The notes beneath the pieces were generated by a model. That model saw only the letters and a list, made by a program, of their open reading frames with translations, ran no database searches and was not told the origin of the DNA. This document shows positions 1-6,413 of a stretch of DNA of 14,047 bases, one piece after another. Numbering within the stretch: the first letter of the stretch is position 1; the number at the start of each line of letters is the position of its first letter. Position numbers and translations under genes: made by a program. Location of the stretch: the NCBI GenBank assembly GCA_017455085.1, contig JAFTBT010000029.1:1-14047 (forward strand). Direction: 5' to 3'. The stretch is from Synergistaceae bacterium. Its GTDB lineage: Bacteria; Synergistota; Synergistia; Synergistales; Aminobacteriaceae.

Positions 1-989
1 AGCACAGCCACAACATCACGGTGACTTTCCGTCAAGAGCCTGAACATCCGCTTGACCTCATCCTGTCCGGAAGAGTGCATCACGTACTTGACGAGCCTAT
101 ATCCTCCCAGACTCTCAGCACTGCTCACGAGTTTTTCAGCTACCGGCTTCAGAAAATGCTCCACAGTCGCCTCATTCTGTGCCTTCAGTTCACGTATCTG
201 GTTCTTGAGAATCGCAATCTTCTCGTTTATGCCGTCATACCCGCACACTAATTCGGCCTCAGCCTTTCGGACTTCGTGATACACATCATTCATCCACCTG
301 TATGCAGCACTTCCGCACCGCAGATAGATTCGTGAGCCGCCCTTGTGATTCTCGACGCTGGTAACCTTCACGAGTCCGACCTGTCCGGTTGAGCTGACAT
401 GCACACCGCAGCACGGGACATAGTCCACTCCCTCGACTTTGACGATTCTGATTGGGAGCTCCGCATTTTCTGGGGGGAGTTTGCGAGCGCAGGCCTTGAC
501 TTCCTCGATGTCGGGATATATGACTTCGACGGGAATGTCTGCCCATACTGCCATGTTAGCGGCGTGTTCTGCCTCAAGAATGGAGTCTAGCGCGATGGGA
601 GTAGCTGTGTCGATGGAGACGTTATCGCCCTCGATTCGCATTCTTGCTGTGTGGATTTGGTGTAGAGAGTAGAGTGAGCCTGCAAGTAAGTGTTCGCCTA
701 AGTGCTGCTGCATGAGTTCGAAGCGTCTGGACCAGTCGAGTATGCCGTGAACGTCTTTGTGTTCCGGTCTGGACTTGAGGACATGGATGATTTCTTGGCC
801 GGACTCCAGCACTTCAAGCACATCTATTCCGTCAAGGGTGCCGAAATCGCAGGGCTGGCCTCCTCCTCCGGGATAAAAGAGTGTCTGATTCAGGACAACG
901 TGATATGTTCCGTCATGTTCTGCCACAGAAAGAATCTCCGCATCAAATTCGCGGGCGTATAGATCATCGTAATAGAGCTTTGTTGTCAT
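1..989 (-). CDS. alaX: Alanyl-tRNA editing protein, AlaX family (3' end beyond window)
   Basis: Stand-alone homologue of the alanyl-tRNA synthetase editing domain, expected to hydrolyse Ser- or Gly-tRNA(Ala) in the cytoplasm. I translated it by hand: 329 codons are open from an ATG at 989 to the left edge, so the C-terminal end is missing. Visible signatures are FYPGGGGQPCD (residues 38-48), QQHLGEHLL (94-102) and CCGVH (193-197). The H96/H100 and C193/H197 pairs are the zinc-site spacing HxxxH...CxxxH of the family. The usual forms are HTGQH and CGGTH, so the metal ligands are kept while the residues between them vary. A coiled-coil stretch follows at about 245-275, then the start of a DHHA1-like region, which indicates the long AlaX form (usually near 390 residues). 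A purine-rich Shine-Dalgarno (AGAGG) lies upstream of the ATG. The gene diverges from the serC-serA unit. The family call is secure; the exact tRNA substrate is not. Confidence 0.9.
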   Translation of the reverse strand, partial: MTTKLYYDDLYAREFDAEILSVAEHDGTYHVVLNQTLFYPGGGGQPCDFGTLDGIDVLEVLESGQEIIHVLKSRPEHKDVHGILDWSRRFELMQQHLGEHLLAGSLYSLHQIHTARMRIEGDNVSIDTATPIALDSILEAEHAANMAVWADIPVEVIYPDIEEVKACARKLPPENAELPIRIVKVEGVDYVPCCGVHVSSTGQVGLVKVTSVENHKGGSRIYLRCGSAAYRWMNDVYHEVRKAEAELVCGYDGINEKIAILKNQIRELKAQNEATVEHFLKPVAEKLVSSAESLGGYRLVKYVMHSSGQDEVKRMFRLLTESHRDVVAV

Positions 990-1030
990 GGTAAAAGCCT
1001 CTGGAAATGGATAGATATTTTTTTCCGGAC

Positions 1031-1058
1031 ATTATATCAGCAATTCAGATGATGTGAA
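1031..1058 (-). promoter_or_regulatory. Predicted sigma-70 promoter of alaX
   Basis: On the minus strand a TTCACA -35 box (1053-1058) and a perfect TATAAT -10 box (1031-1036) are separated by 16 bp. They sit about 40 bp upstream of the alaX start codon. Only one base differs from the TTGACA/TATAAT consensus. It overlaps the possible rightward promoter in the same divergent gap, so the two directions could compete. Confidence 0.6.
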
Positions 1059-1059
1059 T

Positions 1060-1065
1060 TATAAT
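1060..1065 (+). promoter_or_regulatory. Possible -10 box for the rightward coiled-coil/serC/serA unit
   Basis: TATAAT lies about 30 bp before the first leader ATG. No convincing -35 box is seen at 16-18 bp upstream (TCAGCA at best), so this rests on one hexamer and the need for a promoter in the divergent gap. Confidence 0.3.
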
Positions 1066-1077
1066 ACACATATTCCC

Positions 1078-1109
1078 AACAGGAGGCGAAAATCATGAAT
1101 GGCGTTGAT
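1078..1109 (+). repeat. Leader direct repeat, copy 1 (Shine-Dalgarno plus first codons)
   Basis: A 32-base segment containing AACAGGAGGCGAAA, an ATG and the codons for MN-VD recurs at 1149-1180 with 29 of 32 bases identical and no gaps. Each copy carries a strong AGGAGG followed at good spacing by an ATG. It looks like the start region of two related genes in tandem. Confidence 0.8.
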
Positions 1110-1169
1110 ATGCCTACGATTACGCACATGAATACACGCATATCCACAAACAGGAGGCGAAATTTATGA
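1095..1169 (+). pseudogene. 24-codon mini-ORF, probable deletion remnant of a second coiled-coil gene
   Basis: ATG at 1095 follows AGGAGGCGAAAATC and encodes MNGVDMPTITHMNTRISTNR plus RRNL before a TGA at 1167-1169. That stop overlaps the next start (ATGA), an arrangement typical of translational coupling. The first residues repeat those of the next gene (MN-VD). The segment AATACACGCAT at 1131-1141 also occurs at 1393-1403, where it encodes the NTRI part of the next gene. I infer a former tandem copy that has lost its interior, although a coupled leader peptide cannot be excluded. Confidence 0.5.
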
Positions 1170-1180
1170 ATAGCGTTGAT
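1149..1180 (+). repeat. Leader direct repeat, copy 2 (Shine-Dalgarno plus first codons)
   Basis: Second copy of the 32-base leader segment, 71 bases downstream of the first. It supplies the Shine-Dalgarno and start codon of the broken coiled-coil gene. The differences from copy 1 are three point changes, two of them in the spacer before the ATG. Confidence 0.8.
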
Positions 1181-1559
1181 GATAAGCAGTACGTCACGCT
1201 AGAGCTGCATGATGCCCAGATTGAACGCTTGGAGGCACTGATTGAGCGGAACTTGGCTCGTCAGGAAGCTATAGCTGCAAACATAAGGACTGACATTGCG
1301 AATCTCAGAGGCGAGATGAAGGCGGCTTTGCGAATCTCAAAGACGACATTAAGGAACTTCATGCAGAAGTTGACGGCATGGAGAAAACACTTAATACACG
1401 CATTGATGGGGTTATGGACGCTGTTGCGTTGACCAACACATAGACTACCTTCAAGCAAAACAATCCAGATTCCTCGCAAAATGGTGGATAATTATTGCTG
1501 TAACAGTCGGTGTAGTTCAGGTAATCACATCGATAATATTACACTTCATGAAACTTTAA
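1166..1559 (+). pseudogene. Coiled-coil protein with C-terminal membrane helix, broken by two frameshifts
   Basis: The reading frame from ATG 1166 gives about 52 sensible residues (MNSVDDKQYVTLELHDAQIE and on), heavily charged and coiled-coil-like. A sensible continuation then jumps frame twice. Near 1320 it moves to GFANLKDDIKELHAEVDGME, and near 1433 to QHIDYLQAKQSRFLAKWW followed by a hydrophobic helix (IIIAVTVGVVQVITSIIL) and a short HFMKL end at 1559. Restoring one base at each site (an A in GATGAAGG, a C in ACCAAC) gives a single protein of about 131 residues. The layout of a long coiled coil plus a C-terminal transmembrane helix recalls small XhlA-type or phage-derived proteins, but I cannot name the family. 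Its TAA overlaps the serC Shine-Dalgarno, so it probably sits in the same transcript. Confidence 0.75.
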
Positions 1560-1574
1560 GGAGGCATATACATT

Positions 1575-2654
1575 TTGAGCAGATTTTTCAACTTCAGTGC
1601 AGGCCCAGCAGTCTTGCCTGAAGAAGTCTTACGCACAGCACAGGCAGAATTACTAGAGTACGGCACTTCCGGAATGTCCGTTATGGAGATGAGCCACAGG
1701 TCAAAGGATTTCGAGGATATTCTCTTCACCGCAGAGGCAGACCTCCGCAAACTCATGGCCATTCCCGAAAATTATCGTGTTCTGTTCCTTCAAGGAGGAG
1801 GCTACACACAGTTCGCAATGATCCCCATGAACCTTATGGTGAACCGCAAAGCTGACTATATCGTTACAGGCCAGTGGTCGAAGAAAGCAGCAAGTGAAGC
1901 AAAAATCTTCGGGACTGTCAATGTCGTAGCGGACTCTTCCGATAAAAATTACTCCTACATTCCGGATCTGTCCGACCTGAATATCACACCTGATGCGGAT
2001 TACGTCTACATCTGCCAGAACGAAACAGTTCACGGCACAACCATTCGCACCCTTCCCAACACGAAAGGCAAGACTCTAGTTGCGGATATATCCTCAATGT
2101 TCCTGAGTGAGCCGCTTGACGTGAACAGATACGGCGTAATCATGGGAGGCGTTCAGAAAAACGTAGGCCCTGCAGGAGTCGCAATAGTGATTATTCGTGA
2201 TGACTTAATCCGTGATGAAGTACTGCCATATACTCCCACAATGATGAAGTACAAGACTCACGCAGAGCATAAATCCCTGTTCAACACTCCTCCGTGCTGG
2301 AATATATATGTGTGCGGATTGGTGTTCAAGTGGCTGCTGAAGCTGGGCGGTGTCGAAGCCATGAAGGCCATCAATGAGGAAAAGGCCAAGATTCTGTATG
2401 ACTATCTGGATGAGTCGAAGCTATTTCACGGCACAGTCGAGAAGAAGGATCGCTCAATGATGAACGTACCATTTATCACGGGCAGCAAGGAACTGGACGC
2501 AGAATTTTGCGCCGCCGCAGAGAAAGCCGGACTCCGTAACGTGAAGGGGCATAGATCAGTCGGCGGTATGAGAGCCTCACTGTATAACGCAATGCCCATC
2601 GAGGGCGTGAAGGCACTCGTGAATTTCATGGTGGACTTTGAGAGGACACACTAA
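1575..2654 (+). CDS. serC: Phosphoserine aminotransferase
   Basis: Converts 3-phosphohydroxypyruvate and glutamate to phosphoserine and 2-oxoglutarate, the second step of serine synthesis; a cytoplasmic PLP enzyme. The N-terminus FNFSAGPAVLPEEVL (5-19) is diagnostic. Other motifs are SHRSKDF (40-46), the PLP phosphate-binding LQGGGYTQF (72-80), TGQW (98-101) and GGVQKNVGPAG (191-201), in which K195 is the expected Schiff-base lysine. Length 359 is typical. I chose the TTG start at 1575 because AAGGAGG (1558-1564) lies 10 bases upstream and the protein then begins with the expected MSRFFNFSAG. serA follows after two bases, so the two are almost certainly cotranscribed and probably coupled. No sign of decay. 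Confidence 0.96.
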   Translation: MSRFFNFSAGPAVLPEEVLRTAQAELLEYGTSGMSVMEMSHRSKDFEDILFTAEADLRKLMAIPENYRVLFLQGGGYTQFAMIPMNLMVNRKADYIVTGQWSKKAASEAKIFGTVNVVADSSDKNYSYIPDLSDLNITPDADYVYICQNETVHGTTIRTLPNTKGKTLVADISSMFLSEPLDVNRYGVIMGGVQKNVGPAGVAIVIIRDDLIRDEVLPYTPTMMKYKTHAEHKSLFNTPPCWNIYVCGLVFKWLLKLGGVEAMKAINEEKAKILYDYLDESKLFHGTVEKKDRSMMNVPFITGSKELDAEFCAAAEKAGLRNVKGHRSVGGMRASLYNAMPIEGVKALVNFMVDFERTH

Positions 2655-2656
2655 CC

Positions 2657-3844
2657 ATGCTGGCACCTAAGGAACGTAAAATTTTCTGCCTGAACAATAT
2701 TGCAGCAATAGGCCTCGCGAAATTCCGGAAGGGCTATGAAGTTACTGAGGACATCCACGAGGCAGCAGGGATTCTCGTGCGGAGTGCGGACATGCATACG
2801 CTGGAGTTCCCTGAAGGACTGAGAGCCATAGCCAGAGCCGGAGCAGGTGTGAATAACATTCCGATAGATAGCTGTTCGGAGCAAGGTATAGTTGTCTTCA
2901 ACACACCAGGAGCAAACGCAAACAGTGTGAAAGAATTGGTGATAGCTGGTCTGCTTTTGGCGGCGAGGGATATTTTCGGGGGCATTACGTGGGTGAAGGC
3001 TAATGCTTGCGAGTCGGACATTGCCAAGCTCACGGAGAAGGCCAAGAAGAAATTTGCAGGGCATGAGATTCAGGGAAAGACACTTGGAGTTATCGGACTC
3101 GGAGCTATCGGAGTGCAGGTTGCGAATGCTGCTGTTGCACTGGGAATGAACGTGCTGGGGTATGACCCATATTTGTCGGTGAAATCCGCGTGGATGTTAA
3201 GCCCGATGGTGAAACACGCTGACTCTCCGGAAGAAGTATATTCTGTGAGCGACTACATTACGATTCATGTTCCGGCGATGGACTCGACACGGCACATGAT
3301 AAATTCTGAGGCAATATCCCGCATGAAGAGGGGCATCAAGATTCTGAACTTTGCGCGTGATGTGCTTGTGGATGAGGAAGCATTACGTGATGCATTGACG
3401 ACCGGGCAAGTGTCGGGCTACATTTCGGACTTCCCGAACGCAGAGAGTGCTAACCTTCCGAACGCGATAGTGCTGCCGCATTTAGGAGCGTCTACTGAGG
3501 AGGCGGAGGACAACTGCGCGGTGATGGCGGCTGTGCAGTTGCAGGACTATCTGGACAATGGGAACATCACCAACAGCGTGAACTTTCCAGAGCTGAATGC
3601 GGGGACATGCGGAGCTGAGGCGAGGGTGGCGATATTGCACCGGAATATACCTAACATGCTTTCACAGATCACGTCATTTTTCGGGAGCAACGGCCTTAAC
3701 ATTGAGAATCTCCAAAACAAGGCGCGTGGGCAATATGCGTATACTTTGCTTGATATTTCGCACAAGATGCCTGATGATACTACGGAAAGGCTGCGAGAGA
3801 TAGATGGAGTGTTGCGAGTGAGAAGGGTGAAGGAGAAGAACTAG
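2657..3844 (+). CDS. serA: D-3-phosphoglycerate dehydrogenase with ACT domain
   Basis: Oxidises 3-phosphoglycerate to 3-phosphohydroxypyruvate with NAD+, the first committed step of serine synthesis. Visible parts are the substrate-domain motif ARAGAGVNNIPI (59-70), the NAD-binding GLGAIGVQVA (147-156) and the catalytic trio R234 (NFARD), E263 (DFPNAES) and H275 (LPHLGAST). An ACT-type regulatory domain covers about 325-392 (HRNIPNMLSQITSFFGSNGL). At 395 residues it is shorter than the E. coli enzyme because the segment between E263 and H275 is compressed and there is no intervening domain. This fits the short ACT-bearing group. The ATG at 2657 has AGAGGA inside the end of serC as its ribosome site. 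Serine feedback through the ACT domain is likely but not visible. Confidence 0.95.
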   Translation: MLAPKERKIFCLNNIAAIGLAKFRKGYEVTEDIHEAAGILVRSADMHTLEFPEGLRAIARAGAGVNNIPIDSCSEQGIVVFNTPGANANSVKELVIAGLLLAARDIFGGITWVKANACESDIAKLTEKAKKKFAGHEIQGKTLGVIGLGAIGVQVANAAVALGMNVLGYDPYLSVKSAWMLSPMVKHADSPEEVYSVSDYITIHVPAMDSTRHMINSEAISRMKRGIKILNFARDVLVDEEALRDALTTGQVSGYISDFPNAESANLPNAIVLPHLGASTEEAEDNCAVMAAVQLQDYLDNGNITNSVNFPELNAGTCGAEARVAILHRNIPNMLSQITSFFGSNGLNIENLQNKARGQYAYTLLDISHKMPDDTTERLREIDGVLRVRRVKEKN

Positions 3845-3882
3845 AGAGCTGACGGACTAACAGAGACTTGACGAAAATTAGG

Positions 3883-3911
3883 CCTCCTCTGAGAAATCGG
3901 GGGAGGTTTTT
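3883..3911 (+). terminator. Rho-independent terminator of the serC-serA unit
   Basis: CCTCCTCT (3883-3890) pairs with GGGGGAGG (3899-3906), with two G-U pairs and an 8-base loop, followed by TTTTT. It lies about 40 bases after the serA stop. Confidence 0.85.
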
Positions 3912-3997
3912 GTGTAGTGGTATTGCTACGTGAATGGGACAAGGAAACATGACTACTGTAATCAGTCTAATTAACTCTAGCACATGTTGCGAGGTGA

Positions 3998-4140
3998 TGT
4001 TCTCATGCGTTACTTCATTATGATTTTGCTAACTTATCACACTATGAAACAGTCGGTTCCATCGGTGGCGGAGCTGCAACACCGGCATCACCCTTCTCGG
4101 ACTCTTGGCCGCAGCACTCATCTTCAGGAAGTCAGCGTAA
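3998..4140 (+). pseudogene. Stranded 3' end of a Synerg-CTERM protein gene
   Basis: After a TGA at 3995-3997 one frame reads HYDFANLSHYETVGSIGGG up to about 4070. A one-base shift then gives SCNTGITLLGLLAAALIF and RKSA before a TAA at 4138-4140. A glycine run, a cysteine, a hydrophobic helix and a basic tail reproduce the C-terminal signal of the two surface proteins at the right end of the window. A terminator follows immediately, as expected for a true gene end. No coding potential for the rest of the protein is seen upstream, so the 5' part has been lost and the remaining tail carries a frameshift near 4070. Confidence 0.65.
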
Positions 4141-4147
4141 AATCTCT

Positions 4148-4178
4148 GCCTCCTCTCACACTCAGGGGAGGCGTTTTT
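4148..4178 (+). terminator. Rho-independent terminator behind the Synerg-CTERM remnant
   Basis: GCCTCCTC (4148-4155) pairs with GGGGAGGC (4165-4172), with one G-U pair and a 9-base loop, followed by GTTTTT. Stem and flanks (GCCTCCTCT ... TTTTTGTGT) closely resemble the terminator at 3883-3911, which suggests a shared origin. Confidence 0.8.
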
Positions 4179-4183
4179 GTGTG

Positions 4184-5338
4184 CTACGAGCTTTCACGCT
4201 CCGACAACGTTGCTGCAAACATCAAGTGCTGAATACTCGGCTTGCTGCCTATGTGGGACTCTATCTCCTCAATCACCATTCTTGCGGCCTTTGTACCTAT
4301 CTCCGCAGCAGGCAGCTCAAACGATGTTAACGACCTCTCCAGCAGATTCCCAACATAGCACCCCGTCAAGCTAACTATCCTGATTTTTCCGGGTACGTCG
4401 ATTCCCCGCCGCCTAGTGATTCTCAGCGCAGCCATCCCGTACGAATCTATAGCCGTCATGATCGCGTCAAGCTCCGGATTCTCGTCAATCATCTTCTCTA
4501 TGCATTTTCCTCCGGACTCGTAGCCGTTGATCACCCCGTCCGTGAACTCGCATATCTCCGGCAGCTCAAGCTCAGACACCGCGCGTTTGTAGCCGTCATA
4601 TCTCGTCCTGTATGGCCTGAGTGCATATCTTCCGTGTGAAGGCCCATTGATCAGCCCGATTTTCCTGCACCCTTTGCTGTAGAGATAGTGTACTGCGTCA
4701 TAGTTGCCTCCCTCGTAATCGCTGACTATGCTGGAAAGTTTGTCAGACTACCTCCGAATAATTTGCAGCACTGCGATTCCCTGATTGTGTATGTCCGTGA
4801 TGAGGCTCATGTGTCGGCCAGTCGACGCTATGATTATTCCGTCAGTGAACCCGTAGCGGAGGCGGTCAAGGCATTCACGTTCTGCTTCTGGGTCATCGTT
4901 GGTGTGGCAGAACAGAATAGAGTACCCTGATTTTCTGGCCTCTATATCGATATTTTGGGCGATGTCCCCGAAAATCGATAGCCTCACGTTTGGAATCACT
5001 ACCCCGATTGTCCTGCGTTTGCCCTTCCTGATGCTCTTAGCGATGATGTTCGGGTGATAGTTCAGTTCTGCGACTGCGGCCAAGATTCTGGCTTTGGTGT
5101 CCGGATGAACGAATGATGTGTTATTCAACGCTCTGGACACTGTAGCCGGATTGCATTCGGCAAAACGTGCTATATCCTGCATAGTGACTCGTGTTATGTT
5201 TTTTGGTCTTGATGCTGCACCATTTCTCTGACTGTCTTCACTTTGTGTACCTATAAGCTCACCAAAAATGTGAGGCAAGCAAAATCCGAGCATAGTTATA
5301 AACATCATAACGATACCGTTTATGTAGTCTTCATCCAC
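4184..5338 (-). pseudogene. LacI/GalR-family transcriptional regulator with an in-frame amber codon
   Basis: One frame runs from GTG 5338 to the stop at 4184 and is interrupted only by TAG at 4748-4750. Before the stop lie a LacI helix-turn-helix (TMQDIARFAECNPATVSRAL, 52-71), the hinge NYHPNIIAKSIRKGK (93-107) and the first half of a periplasmic-binding-protein-like sensor (IGVVIPN from 111). After it, SDKLSSIVSDYEGGNYDAVH continues the same domain to the C-terminus (SSIQHLMF-like end). A single substitution therefore split a gene of ~384 residues. The N-terminus is odd: about 45 residues precede the HTH, including a hydrophobic run INGIVMMFITMLGF (6-19), where the family normally has fewer than ten. 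The GTG is supported by AAGGAGG nine bases upstream. The gene diverges from the aldolase gene, which it may once have controlled. A truncated DNA-binding fragment could still be made. Confidence 0.85.
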
Positions 5339-5385
5339 AAGAAAAAGCCTCCTTCTACTAACTTTTTGTACCTACTATTAAACCA

Positions 5386-5409
5386 TGCAAACCCTAAATT
5401 TTTCTTGCA
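5386..5409. promoter_or_regulatory. Weak inverted repeat in the regulator/aldolase gap, possible operator
   Basis: TGCAA (5386-5390) and TTGCA (5405-5409) form five-base inverted arms around a 14-base AT-rich centre in the 123-base divergent gap. LacI-family operators are usually tighter palindromes with a central CG, so this is only a suggestion from position. No convincing promoter could be assigned to either direction. Confidence 0.2.
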
Positions 5410-5461
5410 GATTTATTCCGCATCAATTTTCATGGAATCTGATACTGATTGAGTTTATGAT

Positions 5462-6289
5462 ATGCAAACTGTGCAAGGGAAAATCATCGGCCTCACCAGA
5501 GCCGAGCGCAAGCGCGTAACCGAGATCTGCGCTGAAGAGTGCGGAGACATCATGACCATCATCTCCGGCGTAAACTGCGAGAACACTCAGGAATCAATCG
5601 AGATGGCCCGCGAGGCAAAAGAAGCCGGTGCTGACGGAATCCTCCTTATGCCCCCGCACATGTGGCTCCGTTTCGGCATGAACCCCAATGCTCCGTTCCA
5701 GTACATCAAGGACGTTGCAGAGGGTGCAGACCTCGACATTATCATTCACCTTTACCCCGCGACCAGCAAAGCGTTCTATCAGGTCGAAACCCTCATCAAG
5801 ATGTGCAAGGAGATCCCTCACGTCAAGTGCATCAAGGTCGGCACACGCGTTACTGCTATCTATGAGCATGACGTTCGCGAGCTCCGCAAGCACTGCCCGG
5901 ATATTTCCCTCATCACCTGCCACGATGAGACACTCTGCGTAACGTGGTTCACAGGAATGGACGGCGCACTGATCGGATTTGCAGGCTGCGTACCTGAACT
6001 CATCACTGGCGCGTGGGAAGTGTTCTCACACCCCGACAAGCACACACTCAAAGAAGCACAGGACTGGTCGAACAGGATCTACCCGATTTCTCAGGCAATT
6101 TACGGCGGCGGTCAGCCTTCAGGTGAAGCACATGCCAGACTCAAAGAGACCCTTGCACAGCGCGGAATCTTCAGAAACGGACTTATGCGCGGGCCGGTAC
6201 TGCCTCTTGATCAGGAAGAGAAGGACTGGGTTACTGAGGGTATCAAGCTCAGCGGACTCGGCAAAGTTGACATGAGCAAGTATGAGTAG
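5462..6289 (+). CDS. DapA/N-acetylneuraminate lyase family protein, 5'-truncated
   Basis: Class I (Schiff-base) aldolase or hydrolyase of the dihydrodipicolinate synthase superfamily. Alignment by eye to E. coli DapA places Y98 (HLYPAT) at the catalytic Tyr133 and K125 (CIKVG) at the Schiff-base Lys161. GADGILLMPPH (56-66) and DGALIGFAGCVPELI (167-181) are typical core strands. The first ~45 residues of the fold are absent, including the GTTGE-type motif that binds the pyruvyl carboxylate. The protein begins close to where LTRAER would follow that motif, after an in-frame TGA at 5450-5452. No Shine-Dalgarno precedes ATG 5462. The barrel therefore lacks its first strands and is probably not active. 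The Nramp-like gene follows on the same strand. The substrate of the ancestral enzyme cannot be told; catabolic keto-acid aldolases are as likely as a lysine-pathway role. Confidence 0.85.
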   Translation: MQTVQGKIIGLTRAERKRVTEICAEECGDIMTIISGVNCENTQESIEMAREAKEAGADGILLMPPHMWLRFGMNPNAPFQYIKDVAEGADLDIIIHLYPATSKAFYQVETLIKMCKEIPHVKCIKVGTRVTAIYEHDVRELRKHCPDISLITCHDETLCVTWFTGMDGALIGFAGCVPELITGAWEVFSHPDKHTLKEAQDWSNRIYPISQAIYGGGQPSGEAHARLKETLAQRGIFRNGLMRGPVLPLDQEEKDWVTEGIKLSGLGKVDMSKYE

Positions 6290-6371
6290 TTTGTAGCGTA
6301 GACACTCAGGACGTAGGAATATTAACTGGCTGTCAAAAGAGGACTCTGCATAAATTCTCTCTTGGCCGCCT

Positions 6372-6392
6372 TTGTCATAAGAATTGTCATAA
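6372..6392. repeat. Short tandem direct repeat upstream of the transporter
   Basis: TTGTCATAA occurs at 6372-6380 and again at 6384-6392, a 12-base period, just before the ribosome site of the Nramp-like gene. It may be a pair of protein-binding half sites or a slippage duplication; position is the only argument for a regulatory role. Confidence 0.35.
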
Positions 6393-6413
6393 AGACAGAA
6401 GGATATTTTATTC

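Noticed and set aside
286..577. Two small minus-strand frames in the left region
   Set aside because: The long open frame from 989 to the left edge encodes AlaX with all its motifs; the smaller frames are shadows.
3984..4232. 82-codon frame starting MLRGDVLMRYFIMILL
   Set aside because: It looked like a small membrane protein, but it runs through the terminator at 4148-4178, and the adjacent frames instead give the Synerg-CTERM tail ending just before that terminator.
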